Below are positions 15,899 to 24,272 of a DNA stretch of 64,000 bases, one piece after another. Where the stretch lies: contig CAWKDN010000001.1 in NCBI GenBank assembly GCA_963848415.1, forward strand, positions 3,168,535 to 3,232,534, in the 5' to 3' direction. The position numbers and the translations under genes are program-made. The DNA is from CAVQBC01 sp963848415. Its GTDB lineage: Bacteria; Actinomycetota; Thermoleophilia; Solirubrobacterales; Solirubrobacteraceae. The notes under the pieces are model-generated. The model did no database searches and was not told the DNA's origin. It was given only the letters and a program-made list of their open reading frames with translations. Within the stretch, counting starts at the first letter, position 1, and every line of letters starts with the position of its first letter.

Positions 15899-16792
15899 AT
15901 GGCGGGCCCCGCCGGGCCCGCCGCGGCGGTCGCGGTCGGCGACGGCGCCGGCGCGACCGCCGGCGCCGGCCGCGGCCGGCGCGGCCCGCGGCGCTCTCGC
16001 CCCACAGCCGCCCGCGCCGGCCTCGGCGGCGTGGCGCTCGGCGGCCTCAGCGTCGCCTGGCTGACGCTGATCGTCCTGATCCCGCTCGCGGCGGTCGTCT
16101 CGCGCTCGCTCGAGGGCGGGCTCGAGGCGTTCTGGGCGAGCATCACCAACCCCCAGGCGGTCGCCGCCCTGCGCCTGACGCTGATCGTCTCGCTGGTCGT
16201 CGCGGCCATCGACGCGGTCATGGGCACGCTGATCGCCTGGGTGCTCGTGCGCGACGAGTTCCGCGGCAAGCGCGTCGTGAACGCCGTGATCGACCTGCCC
16301 TTCGCCTTGCCGACCATCGTCGCCGGGCTGACGCTGCTGGCGCTCTACGGGCCCAACGGGCCGGTCGGGATCAACATCGCCTACACCCAGGTCGCGGTAG
16401 CGCTCGCGCTGCTGTTCGTGACGCTCCCGTTCGTCGTCCGCGCCGTGCAGCCGGTGCTGATCGGGCTCGAGCGCGAGGTCGAGGAGGCCGCCGCGTCGCT
16501 CGGCGCCAAGCCGGTCACGGTCTTCCGCCGCGTGATCCTGCCCTCGCTGCAGCCGGCGATCCTCGCCGGCGTGGGGCTCGCCTTCGGGCGGGCGGTCGGC
16601 GAGTTCGGCTCGATCGTGCTGATCAGCGGCAACCTGCCCTACAAGACCGAGGTCGCCTCCGTCTTCGTCTTCGGTCAGATCGAGAGCGGCAACACCGGCG
16701 GCGCCGCCGCGGTGTCGGTGCTGCTGCTCTTCGTCTCCTTCGCGGTGCTGCTCGGGATCTCCTATGTCGCCCAGCGCGGCCGGGAGCGCTAG
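15899..16792 (+). CDS. cysT: Sulfate/thiosulfate ABC transporter permease CysT
   Basis: Integral membrane permease (297 aa), one half of the channel. After a 40-residue Gly/Ala/Arg-rich cytosolic N-terminus, six hydrophobic segments follow from GLGGVALGGLSVAWLTLIVL onward. The ABC-coupling EAA loop is EEAAASLGAKPVTVFRRVILP near residue 197. VNAVIDLPFALPTIVAGLTL is a CysT/CysW hallmark. ATG 15899 has no clear ribosome-binding site and the N-terminal extension is low in complexity, so a start further in cannot be ruled out. It lies 10 nt after the binding-protein gene and 11 nt before cysW. Confidence 0.93.
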   Translation: MAGPAGPAAAVAVGDGAGATAGAGRGRRGPRRSRPTAARAGLGGVALGGLSVAWLTLIVLIPLAAVVSRSLEGGLEAFWASITNPQAVAALRLTLIVSLVVAAIDAVMGTLIAWVLVRDEFRGKRVVNAVIDLPFALPTIVAGLTLLALYGPNGPVGINIAYTQVAVALALLFVTLPFVVRAVQPVLIGLEREVEEAAASLGAKPVTVFRRVILPSLQPAILAGVGLAFGRAVGEFGSIVLISGNLPYKTEVASVFVFGQIESGNTGGAAAVSVLLLFVSFAVLLGISYVAQRGRER

Positions 16793-16803
16793 GTGATCGG
16801 CTG

Positions 16804-17595
16804 ATGGCCGCCCGCCTGACCCTGCGCACCGTCGCGCTCAGCTACCTGGCGGCGCTGCTGCTCGTCCCGGTCGGGATGGTCTTCTACCGCGCCTTCGAGA
16901 ACGGCATCGACGCCGCCTGGGCCGCGGTCACGACCCCGCCCGCCCAGCACGCGTTCTTCCTCACCATCACGATCACGCTGATCGCCGTGCCGCTCAACGC
17001 CGTCTTCGGCGTGATCACCGCCTGGGTGCTGGCCCGCTACGAGTTCCGCGGCAAGCGGGCGCTCGACGCGCTCGTCGACCTCCCGTTCGCGGTCTCGCCC
17101 GTCGTCGTCGGCCTCGCGCTCGTGCTCGTGTGGGGCCGCGACGGCTGGCTCGGCGCGCCGCTGACCGAGGCGGGCTTCCAGGTGATCTTCTCGACCCCCG
17201 GCATGGTGCTGGCCACGGTCTTCGTCTCGCTGCCCTTCGTGGTGCGCGAGGTGGTCCCGGTCCTGCGCGAGGAGGGCACCGAGCAGGAGCAGGCGGCCAG
17301 CACCCTGGGGGCCGGCGGCCTGCAGATCTTCTGGCGGATCGTGATCCCGACGATCCGCTGGGGCCTCGCCTACGGCGTCATCCTCTCGACCGCGCGCGCC
17401 CTGGGGGAGTTCGGCGCCGTGGCGATCGTCTCGGGCCGGATCAGCGGCCGCACCGAGACGATGACGCTGTTCGTGGAGGAGCGCTTCCAGTCGTTCGACC
17501 TGACGGGCGCGTACGCTGCCGCCGTGGTGCTGGCGGTGCTGGCGGTGGGCGTGCTCCTGCTGATGACCCTGCTCCAACGCGACCGAGGAAGCTGA
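16804..17595 (+). CDS. cysW: Sulfate/thiosulfate ABC transporter permease CysW
   Basis: Second integral membrane permease of the sulfate/thiosulfate importer (263 aa). Six membrane segments begin with VALSYLAALLLVPVGMVFYR. The family stretch LDALVDLPFAVSPVVVGLAL is near residue 82 and the EAA loop reads EQEQAASTLGAGGLQIFWRI near residue 160. TARALGEFGAVAIVSGRISG precedes the last segments, as usual for CysW. It pairs with CysT to form the channel driven by CysA, whose gene starts 7 nt downstream. Confidence 0.94.
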   Translation: MAARLTLRTVALSYLAALLLVPVGMVFYRAFENGIDAAWAAVTTPPAQHAFFLTITITLIAVPLNAVFGVITAWVLARYEFRGKRALDALVDLPFAVSPVVVGLALVLVWGRDGWLGAPLTEAGFQVIFSTPGMVLATVFVSLPFVVREVVPVLREEGTEQEQAASTLGAGGLQIFWRIVIPTIRWGLAYGVILSTARALGEFGAVAIVSGRISGRTETMTLFVEERFQSFDLTGAYAAAVVLAVLAVGVLLLMTLLQRDRGS

Positions 17596-17602
17596 ACCGA
17601 CC

Positions 17603-18562
17603 ATGGCCATCGAAGCCCGCGAGGTGACCAAGCGCTACGGCGACTACACGGCGCTCGACGCCGTGTCCGTCACGGTGCCCGACGGCTCGCTGACCGCGCT
17701 GCTCGGCCCCTCCGGCGGCGGCAAGACGACGCTGCTGCGGGTGATCGCCGGGCTCGAGGTGCCCGACGGCGGCCAGGTGTTCATCGGCGGCGAGAACGCC
17801 ACGCGCGTGCCGACCCGCCGCCGCGACGTCGGCTTCGTCTTCCAGCACTACGCCGCCTTCAAGCACATGACGGTCGCCGACAACGTCGCCTTCGGCCTGA
17901 AGGTCCGCAAGCGCTCGCGCGAGCAGATCCGGGGCCGGGTGGGCGAGCTGCTCGAGCTCGTCGGCCTCGCGCACCTGGCAAAGCGCTATCCCTCCCAGCT
18001 CTCCGGCGGCCAGCGTCAGCGGATGGCGCTGGCGCGGGCGCTGGCGATCGAGCCGCGCGTGCTGCTGCTCGACGAGCCCTTCGGCGCGCTGGACGCCGGC
18101 GTTCGTGCCGACCTGCGTACGTGGCTGCGGCGGCTGCACGACGAGGTGCACGTCACGACCATCTTCGTCACCCACGACCAGGAGGAGGCGATGGAGATCG
18201 CCCACCAGATCGTGGTGGTCAACGAGGGCCGGATCGAGCAGACGGGCAGCGCCGACGACCTCTACGACCGTCCGGCCAACGACTTCGTGATGCGCTTCGT
18301 CGGGCCGGTCACGCGGCTCGGCGCCCAGCTCGTTCGCCCGCACGACGTCCAGGTGCTGGTCGAGCCGCGCGAGGCGACGACCGAGGCCGTCATCACCCGG
18401 CTGGTGCGGCTCGGCTTCGAGGTGCGAGCCGAGCTGCACCTGGCCGACGGGGAGCCGGTCACCGTGCAGCTCAGCCGCGCCGAGGCCGCGGAGCTCGAGC
18501 TCGCCGAGGGCCAGATCGTGCACGTGCGCGCCGAGCCCGTCACCACCCGGCTGGCGGCTTGA
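17603..18562 (+). CDS. cysA: Sulfate/thiosulfate ABC transporter ATPase CysA
   Basis: Cytosolic ATPase of the importer (319 aa). Walker A is GPSGGGKTT near residue 36, the Q loop is FVFQHYAAFKHMTV near 80, the signature is LSGGQRQRMALARAL near 133, Walker B is VLLLDEPFGALD near 153 and the switch His is in FVTHDQEEAME near 189. A short TOBE-type C-terminal domain follows from about residue 235, as in CysA. It is shorter than the E. coli protein (about 365 aa), which fits other actinobacterial CysA. The Rrf2 regulator begins 1 nt after its stop. Confidence 0.95.
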   Translation: MAIEAREVTKRYGDYTALDAVSVTVPDGSLTALLGPSGGGKTTLLRVIAGLEVPDGGQVFIGGENATRVPTRRRDVGFVFQHYAAFKHMTVADNVAFGLKVRKRSREQIRGRVGELLELVGLAHLAKRYPSQLSGGQRQRMALARALAIEPRVLLLDEPFGALDAGVRADLRTWLRRLHDEVHVTTIFVTHDQEEAMEIAHQIVVVNEGRIEQTGSADDLYDRPANDFVMRFVGPVTRLGAQLVRPHDVQVLVEPREATTEAVITRLVRLGFEVRAELHLADGEPVTVQLSRAEAAELELAEGQIVHVRAEPVTTRLAA

Positions 18563-18563
18563 C

Positions 18564-19022
18564 GTGCGCATCTCGGCCAAGACCGACTACGCGCTGCGCG
18601 CGGCGATGGAGCTGGCGGCGACGGAGGAGAAGTGGCCCGTCAAGGGCGAGCGGATCGCCGTCGCCCAGGGCATCCCGCTGCGCTTCCTGGAGAACATCCT
18701 CACCGAGCTGCGCCACGCCGGCCTGGTCGAGAGCCGCCGCGGCGCGGAGGGCGGCTACTGGCTGGCCCGCCCGGCGGCGGAGATCGCGCTCGCCGACGTG
18801 ATCCGGGCGATCGACGGCCCGCTGGCGGGGGTCAGCGGCCGGCGCCCGGAGACGCTCGACTACGACGGCTCCTCCGAGGCGCTGCGCGACGTCTGGGTCG
18901 CCGTGCGCGCCTCTTTGCGTGACGTGCTCGAGCGCACGACGATCGCCGACGTGGTGGCCGGCCGGCTGCCCGAGCACGTATGCGAGCTGACGCGCAACCC
19001 CGACGCCTGGGTGCGCCGCTGA
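18564..19022 (+). CDS. Rrf2-family transcriptional regulator
   Basis: Rrf2-family winged-helix regulator (152 aa). The DNA-binding domain covers residues 1-85: RISAKTDYALRAAMELA, IPLRFLENILTELRHAGLV and RRGAEGGYWLARP, the typical recognition and wing segments. The Cys triplet that holds the Fe-S cluster in IscR/NsrR/RsrR-type members is absent; the only Cys is near residue 140. It is therefore more likely a small-molecule or partner-sensing member, like the cysteine-metabolism repressor CymR. Its place at the end of the sulfate operon, start 1 nt after cysA, supports control of sulfur uptake (inference), probably through the palindrome at 14742. Confidence 0.9.
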   Translation: MRISAKTDYALRAAMELAATEEKWPVKGERIAVAQGIPLRFLENILTELRHAGLVESRRGAEGGYWLARPAAEIALADVIRAIDGPLAGVSGRRPETLDYDGSSEALRDVWVAVRASLRDVLERTTIADVVAGRLPEHVCELTRNPDAWVRR

Positions 19023-19056
19023 AGCGCGCTACCGTCGACGGGGTAGGACACGCCCC

Positions 19057-19410
19057 ATGCCGACCGAACCCGCTCCCGCCACCCTCTCAGCGCTCGTCCG
19101 CCGGGCGGCGTACATCGTCGACCCCGACGACGAGGACGCCGCCGTCGGCGCCTTCGAGGAACGCCACGAGGACGACGACGAGCCCGTGCGCGGGATCCTG
19201 GAAGAGCTCGAGGAGCGGATCGCGTGGGGCGTCGACGAGGAGCCGTCGGTGGTCATGGCCCAGGCGCTCGTGCTCTACCTCGCCCACCGGCGCGACGAGG
19301 TCGACGGCCGACCCGAGGAGTTGATGCGCCTCGCCGCGCGGGCCGAGTTCGACGGCCGTCCGCCCCAGGCTGTGGAGATCTGGCTGTCCGAGCAGGAGAT
19401 CGAGTTCTGA
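19057..19410 (+). CDS. Conserved hypothetical acidic protein
   Basis: Unrecognised 117-aa acidic protein. It begins MPTEPAPATLSALVRRAAYI, has a very acidic segment (DPDDEDAAVGAFEERHEDDD) and a helical C-terminal half containing VVMAQALVLYLAHRRDEV. There is no signal peptide, membrane segment or Cys. It is predicted to be helical and cytosolic. There is no ribosome-binding site; TAGGAC lies 7 nt before the ATG, close to the leaderless pattern seen elsewhere here. Its stop overlaps or nearly abuts the DksA-like gene, so the two are probably cotranscribed. No function is proposed. Confidence 0.78.
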   Translation: MPTEPAPATLSALVRRAAYIVDPDDEDAAVGAFEERHEDDDEPVRGILEELEERIAWGVDEEPSVVMAQALVLYLAHRRDEVDGRPEELMRLAARAEFDGRPPQAVEIWLSEQEIEF

Positions 19411-19430
19411 GCGAGCTCGACCTGGCCGAG

Positions 19431-19751
19431 GTGGAGCGCGAGCTCCGCGCCCGTCAGCGGGCGCTGGAGGACCGGCTCGCCGGGCTGGCGCGCCCGCCCG
19501 AGCGCGGTGCGGACATCAGCTTCGGCAAGCGCATCGGGGAAGGCACGACCGAGGCGATCAGCCGCCTCACCGACGTGGGGGTCGGGCGCAGCCTGGAGGT
19601 CTCAGAGGCGCGGATCGCCCGCGCGCTGGAGAAGCTCGCGGAGGGCAGCTACGGCGTCTGCGACGGTTGCGGCGAGCCGATCGCGCCGGCGCGGCTGCGG
19701 GCCGCGCCGGAGAGCGTCCTGTGCATCACCTGCGCCGCGCGGGCGCGCTGA
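19431..19751 (+). CDS. TraR/DksA-type zinc-finger protein
   Basis: Small TraR/DksA-family protein (106 aa from GTG 19431). A coiled-coil N-terminus (VERELRARQRALEDRLAGL) is followed by RIARALEKLAEGSYGVCDGC and a second Cys pair in VLCITCAARA, giving the four-Cys zinc finger CxxC-N17-CxxC typical of the family. Such proteins bind the RNA polymerase secondary channel or act as general regulators. The start is uncertain: an in-frame CTG at 19407 would make a CTGA overlap with the previous stop and add eight residues (LSELDLAE) that look conserved in style, while GTG 19431 is the first ordinary start. A strong hairpin follows the stop. Confidence 0.85.
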   Translation: MERELRARQRALEDRLAGLARPPERGADISFGKRIGEGTTEAISRLTDVGVGRSLEVSEARIARALEKLAEGSYGVCDGCGEPIAPARLRAAPESVLCITCAARAR

Positions 19752-19755
19752 AACG

Positions 19756-19785
19756 CACGACGGCCCGCCGAGGCGGGCCGTCGTG
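19756..19785. terminator. Strong bidirectional hairpin between DksA-like and cold-shock genes
   Basis: A 13-bp perfect stem (CACGACGGCCCGC / GCGGGCCGTCGTG) closes on a 4-nt loop. It starts 4 nt after the DksA-like stop and lies 20 nt from the convergent cold-shock stop, so it probably terminates both transcripts. There is no long T-run on either side. Confidence 0.78.
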
Positions 19786-19805
19786 GCGAAGCGTGATCGG
19801 GTCAG

Positions 19806-20012
19806 CTAGCCGAGGGTGCGGACGTTCGCCGCGTTCGGGCCCTTGGGGCCCTGCTGCTCCTCGTACTCCACCTTCGCGCCCTCGGCGAGGGACCTGAAGC
19901 CCGAGCCGTCGATCGCGGAGTGGTGGACGAACAGGTCCTTGCCCTGGTCGTCGGGCGTGATGAAGCCATAGCCCTTGTCGTCGCTGAACCACTTGACGGT
20001 TCCGGTCGCCAT
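19806..20012 (-). CDS. Cold-shock domain protein
   Basis: Cold-shock protein (68 aa), a single OB-fold that binds single-stranded RNA and DNA and melts RNA structure. RNP1 is KGYGFITPDD (residues 13-22) and RNP2 is DLFVHHSAI (residues 26-34); the opening GTVKWFSDDKGYGFI and the ending GPKGPNAANVR are canonical. The ribosome-binding site is GGAGGT, 7 nt before the ATG. It is the last gene in a long minus-strand run, but the 142-bp gap after the glycosyltransferase gene suggests its own promoter and a 5' leader. Confidence 0.97.
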   Translation of the reverse strand: MATGTVKWFSDDKGYGFITPDDQGKDLFVHHSAIDGSGFRSLAEGAKVEYEEQQGPKGPNAANVRTLG

Positions 20013-20154
20013 CGGTGTACCTCCGGTTGTTCGGTGCTGCGAGACGCGGAGGATGCTGGGCAACAACTGCGAACCGCGCGCACTACGATTGTCGCCGGGC
20101 GGTCGCCCGGTCTGAGACATGGTACGAGGTCGGGCGCTTCGGTGCCGGCGCGGG

Positions 20155-21355
20155 TCACACGAGCGTCGCATCGCGGCCCGACGCCCAGCGCTCGAGGGCC
20201 GCCGCGGCCGCCGCGCGCCCGTCGTGCGCCGCGGCCCAGGCGGCGACGGCGCCCGCCCGCTGCCGCGCCCCGCGGTCGGCCAGCGCCCGGGCGACGGCGA
20301 GCCGCAGCGACCGCGGGCCGAGCAGCCGGCGGGGGAGGCGCACCCCCAGCCCCGCCCAGTCCACCCGGGCCGCGTTCTCGGCCATGTCGCCGCCCGCCGG
20401 GCAGACCACGACCGGGCAGCCGCACTCGAGCGCGCGGACGAGCGTCCCGTGCCCGCCGTGGCAGCACGACGAGGTCGCAGCCGGGCATCGTCGCGCCGTA
20501 GGAGAGCCAGGGGACGAGCACGGCGTTGGCGGGCACCTCCACCGGCGGCGAGGGCTCGCGCCCGTTGAAGGTGGCGATCACCCGCACCGGCGCGCCCGCG
20601 AGCCCTGCCAGCGCGGCCCGCAGCAGCGCGTGGCCGGGGTCCTGCGAGGTCGAGGGCGCGACGAGCACGACCGGGCTGTCGCCGGGGAGCGGCGCGACCC
20701 GCTCCCCGGGCGGCTCCCACGGCAACGGCCCCGTGACCTGAACCCACTCCGGCCAGGCGCGCGGGTACTCGAGCTGGGGGAGCGTCGCGACCAGCGTGAG
20801 CTCGCGCGACATGCCCGTGTGCACCCACGGCAGCGGCCACAGCCCGAGCCGCGCGCGGGCGGCGTTGTACTCCGAGCGCCCCAGCTCGAGCCCGCGCGCC
20901 ACCAGCCGGTCGCCCTGGTGCCACAGCGCGCGCCCGGCGGCGCTGCGGGGCAGGCGCGCGCCGACCGAGTAGGCGGGGAAGCCGGGCTCGCCGTGCGGGT
21001 AGACGTGCGGCACGAGCGTCGCCACCGGCACGCCGGCGAGCTCGGCGGCCAGCGCCGGCGCCGGCGTGAGGATGTCGGCCAGCGCGACGTCCGGCGCGAA
21101 GTCCTCCACGACTCCGACCGTCTCGCGCGCGGCGCGCACGGCCGCGGCGTAGGGCTTCAGCGGCCGCTCGCGGGTCGGGAAGACCTGGTACTCGGGCGCC
21201 GCGGCGAACGTCATCCCGGCCGCCTCCGCCGGCTCGCGCCAGCGCCGCCAGGTCTGCAGGCAGACGTCGTGCCCGCGGGCGAGGAGGCCCTCGCCGAGCG
21301 CGAGCATGGGGAAGGCGTGCCCCGGGTCGCCGAAGGCGCCGAGGAGGACCCGCAC
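20155..21355 (-). pseudogene. GT1-type (UDP-glycosyltransferase-like) gene with a +1 frameshift
   Basis: MGT/UGT-like GT-B glycosyltransferase, about 399 aa if repaired. From GTG 21355 the frame encodes the N-terminal acceptor domain (VRVLLGAFGDPGHAFPML, then GHDVCLQTWRRW) through GATMPGCDLVV. One extra base near 20464 then shifts the frame, and the donor-binding signature CHGGHGTLVRALECGCPVVV continues in the next frame, followed by CPAGGDMAENAARVDWAGLG. The span is 3n+1 nt, consistent with a single inserted base and no other damage. The start overlaps the stop of the LLM gene by one base (TAGTG). It is either a recent pseudogene or a sequence error. Confidence 0.82.
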
Positions 21356-22396
21356 TAGGCCGCGAGCTCGGCGACCACCCGCAGCTGCTCGAGGCGCTCG
21401 TCGAAGCTCCAGGCCATGGGGGAGACCATCAGCGTGCCGACCCCGGCGTCGCGGTAGACCGCGAGGCGCTCGCGCACGACGTCCGGCGGCCCGCACAGCG
21501 AGACGCGGTCGATCAGCTCCGCCGGCAGCGCCGCCGCCGCCTCGTCGCGGCGGCCCTCGAGGTAGAGGTCCTGCACCGTGCGCGCGGCGTCCTCGTAGCC
21601 GTAGCGCTGGATCAGGGCGTTGTAGAAGTTCTGCTTGCGCGAGCCCATGCCGCCGACGTAGAGGGCGACGAACGGCCGCATCGTGTCGCGCGCCGCGTCG
21701 AGGTCGTCGGAGACCATCACGTTGACCGACGGGGCGATGTCGAAGCCGCTCGATCGACTTGCCGTCGCCCGCCGCCGCGAAGCCCTCCTCCAGCAGCGGG
21801 CGGAACTCCGCGACGTGCTCGGGCGAGAACAGCGTCGGGATCCAGCCGTCGGCGATCTCCGCGGCGAGCGTGGTGTTCTTCGGCCCGATCGCCGCCAGGT
21901 AGACGGGGATGCGCTCCTGCACGGGGGCGATCGTGAGCTTGAGCGCCTTGCCCGGGCCGTCGGGCAGCGGCAGCTCGAGCGTCTCGCCATGGAACTCGAG
22001 CCGCTCGCGGGCCAGCGCCTTGCGGACCACGGCGATGTACTCGCGCGTGCGCTGCAGCTGGCGGCCGAAGCGCTGGCCGTGCCAGCCCTCGGCGACCTGC
22101 GGCCCGCTCGAGCCGATCCCGAGCATCATCCGCCCGCCGGAGAGCTGGTCGAGCGTCGCCGCGGTCATCGCGGTCATGGCCGGCGAGCGCCCGGGCATCT
22201 GGAAGATCGCCGAGCCCAGCCGGATGCGGTCGGTGGCCTGCGCGAGCCAGCCGAGGATGGTCGCGGCGTCCGAGCCGTAGGCCTCGGCCGTCCAGACGGA
22301 GTCGTAGCCGAGCCGCTCGGCCTCCTGGACGAGCGCCAGCTGCTCGTCCGCGGTCAAGCCGAGTCCCCAGTAGCCGAGGTGCACGCCGAGCTTCAT
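21355..22396 (-). pseudogene. LLM-class flavin-dependent oxidoreductase gene with a +1 frameshift
   Basis: Luciferase-like F420/FMN-dependent oxidoreductase, about 346 aa if repaired. The frame from ATG 22396 encodes MKLGVHLGYWGLGLTADEQL, then TATLDQLSGGRMMLGIGSSG-type segments (SGGRMMLGIGSSGPQ near residue 90) and YLAAIGPKNTTLAAEIADGW. After GDGKSIE near 21750 an extra base interrupts it; the next frame continues GFDIAPSVNVMVSDDLDAAR and GGMGSRKQNFYNALIQRYGY to the end. Everything else is intact. A second ATG at 22405 would add three residues. It lies 13 nt after the response regulator gene. Substrate unknown; many F420-dependent members exist in actinobacteria. Confidence 0.82.
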
Positions 22397-22409
22397 GGCG
22401 CCCATCCTG

Positions 22410-22793
22410 TCATCCCCTGGTGCCGCTCGACCCCAGGTCGTCCACCAGGCGCAGCAGGTGCAGCGGGGAGAACGGCTTGGTCAGGTAGAGGTCGGCGCCG
22501 GCCGCGCGCGCCCGCTCGGCGGCGGCCTCGCCGGTCATCCCGGTCAGCATCACGATGCGGGCGTCGGCGGTCGCCGGGTCCGAGCGCAGGCGACGACAGG
22601 TCTCGGCGCCGTTGAGGCGCGGCATGTCGTAGTCGAGGAACACCAGCTCCGGCCGGATCGCGGCCGCCGCGGCGAGCGCCTCCTCGCCGTCGCCGGCCTC
22701 GGCGAGCTCGAAGCCGCCGACGTCGCGCAGCGTCGCGGCGACCAGCGCCCGGATCGTCGCGTCGTCGTCGACGATCAGGATCGTGCGGCTCAT
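22410..22793 (-). CDS. Single-domain response regulator
   Basis: Stand-alone REC domain (127 aa). The acidic pocket is IVDDDAT near residue 9, the phospho-acceptor Asp lies in LVFLDYDMPRLNG near 54, the switch Thr in VMLTGMTG near 84 and the conserved Lys in LYLTKPFSP near 106. No output domain follows. The ATG overlaps the stop of the HD-GYP gene (ATGA), so the two are translated together and this receiver probably controls or partners the HD-GYP protein. The cognate kinase is not in the window. Confidence 0.94.
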   Translation of the reverse strand: MSRTILIVDDDATIRALVAATLRDVGGFELAEAGDGEEALAAAAAIRPELVFLDYDMPRLNGAETCRRLRSDPATADARIVMLTGMTGEAAAERARAAGADLYLTKPFSPLHLLRLVDDLGSSGTRG

Positions 22794-23527
22794 CGCAGCC
22801 GCTCGAGCGTGCGGGCGAAGACGGCGCCGTCGATCCGGGCGTAGGCCGCCACGACGGCGGGGTCGAACTGCGTCCCGGCCATGGCCAGGATCTCCTCGCG
22901 GGCGGCGGGGAAGCCGATCGCCCCGCGGTAGGGCCGCTCGGTCGTCATCGCGTCCAGCGCGTCGGCGACCGCGAACACGCGGGCGGCCAGCGGGATCTCC
23001 TCGCCGGCGAGACCGTCCGGGTAGCCGGTGCCGTCCCAGCGCTCGTGGTGGTTGCGGACCACGAGGCGGGCGTCGCCGAGGAAGTCGATGTGGCGCAGGA
23101 TCTCGGTGCCCACGAGCGGATGGCGGCGCATCAGCTCCCACTCGTCGTCCGACAGCGGGCCGGGCTTGAACAGGATCCCGTCCGGGACGGCGACCTTGCC
23201 CACGTCGTGCAGCAGGAAGCCGAACTCCATCTCGGGCGTCGCCGCGAGGTCGGCGCCCAGCGCGCGGGCGATCTCCAGGCCGTAGGCGGCGACGCGCTCC
23301 GCGTGGCGGGAGGTGTAGGCGTCGCGTGCCTCGACGGCGTCGGCGAGCGCCTGCACGGTGGCGCGGTAGGAGCGGCGCAGCTCGCGCGCGCGGCTGCGCT
23401 CGGCCTGGAAGACCTCGCGCAGGTCGGTGGCGTAGCGCTCGAGCTGGCGCTGGCGCTCTGACGCCTGCTGCTCGGTGTGCTCCAGGCGGCTGCGCAGGCC
23501 CTCGACCGTCTCGTCCTCCGGCGACAC
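22790..23527 (-). CDS. HD-GYP domain protein (putative cyclic-di-GMP phosphodiesterase)
   Basis: A 245-aa protein with an N-terminal coiled coil (residues about 10-60) and an HD-GYP domain. The motifs are HDVGKVAVPDGIL near residue 110, HPLVGTEIL near 140, NHHERWDGTGYPDGL near 162 and DALDAMTTERPYR near 193, followed by GTQFDP. All metal ligands and the GYP triad are present, so cyclic-di-GMP hydrolysis is plausible. It has no receiver of its own; the adjoining single-domain response regulator overlaps it by 4 nt and probably supplies that function in trans. The start is GTG 23527, 10 nt after the SDR stop. Confidence 0.92.
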   Translation of the reverse strand: MSPEDETVEGLRSRLEHTEQQASERQRQLERYATDLREVFQAERSRARELRRSYRATVQALADAVEARDAYTSRHAERVAAYGLEIARALGADLAATPEMEFGFLLHDVGKVAVPDGILFKPGPLSDDEWELMRRHPLVGTEILRHIDFLGDARLVVRNHHERWDGTGYPDGLAGEEIPLAARVFAVADALDAMTTERPYRGAIGFPAAREEILAMAGTQFDPAVVAAYARIDGAVFARTLERLR

Positions 23528-23537
23528 GGGCGTGACG

Positions 23538-24260
23538 CTACAAGGCTTCGTCGGGGCGCTGGAAGACGATCTCGGGCACCAGGCAGTAGCGCGAGGTGCG
23601 CAGGACGAAGCGCACCCCTTCGGCGACGTCGGCCGGCTGGATCATCTCCTGCGGGCTCACGTGCTCCTTGACGAAGTCCGTCATGGCGGTGTCGACGAAG
23701 CCCGGGCACAGTGCCACGGACTTGATCCCCTCGCCGGAGAGCTCCTTGTTCATCGCCTGCGTGAAGCCGATCACGCCGGCCTTCGTCGCCGAGTAGGTCG
23801 ACAGCCACGCCTGCCCGGTCTTGCCGGCGATCGAGGCGGTGTTGACCACCAGCGCCGTGCCGCGCTCGGCGGCGGCGGCGCGCAGGAGATCGACGCACTC
23901 GCGGTAGTAGAGGATGATCGAGCGCAGGTTGACGTCGAGCTGGAGGTCGACGCGCTTGGTGATCGCCTCGCCGATCGGCGTTCCGATGCCCACGCCGGCG
24001 TTGTTGACCAGCACGTCGAGGCGGCCGTGGCGCTCGCGGTGGCGGGCCACGACGGCCTGGATGGTGGCCTCGTCGGCCATGTTGCCCGCCACCTCCTCGA
24101 CGGCGGGGGCCGTCTCGCGCAGTGAGGCGGCCGCGGCGGCGAGCTTGTCGGCGCTGCGCGAGGCGACGGTGAGCGCGAAGCCCTCCTCGGCGAGCATGCG
24201 GGCGATCGCCAGCCCGATCCCGCTGGAGGCTCCGGTGACGATGGCGGCGCGGTCGGCCAT
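23538..24260 (-). CDS. Short-chain dehydrogenase/reductase
   Basis: Classical SDR (240 aa) using NAD(P)H. The cofactor motif is TGASSGIGLAIA at the N-terminus, NNAGVGIG is near residue 86, the catalytic Ser is in NTASIAGKTG near 140, and the YxxxK pair is in STYSATKAGVIG near 155. CPGFVDTAMTDF is the usual PG segment. The substrate cannot be inferred. ATG 24260 gives the standard N-terminus MADRAAIVTGASS. A TTG at 24272, immediately after the upstream stop, would add four residues. It lies in a same-strand run between the membrane protein and HD-GYP genes. Confidence 0.92.
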   Translation of the reverse strand: MADRAAIVTGASSGIGLAIARMLAEEGFALTVASRSADKLAAAAASLRETAPAVEEVAGNMADEATIQAVVARHRERHGRLDVLVNNAGVGIGTPIGEAITKRVDLQLDVNLRSIILYYRECVDLLRAAAAERGTALVVNTASIAGKTGQAWLSTYSATKAGVIGFTQAMNKELSGEGIKSVALCPGFVDTAMTDFVKEHVSPQEMIQPADVAEGVRFVLRTSRYCLVPEIVFQRPDEAL

Positions 24261-24272
24261 CGCGGTATCCAA

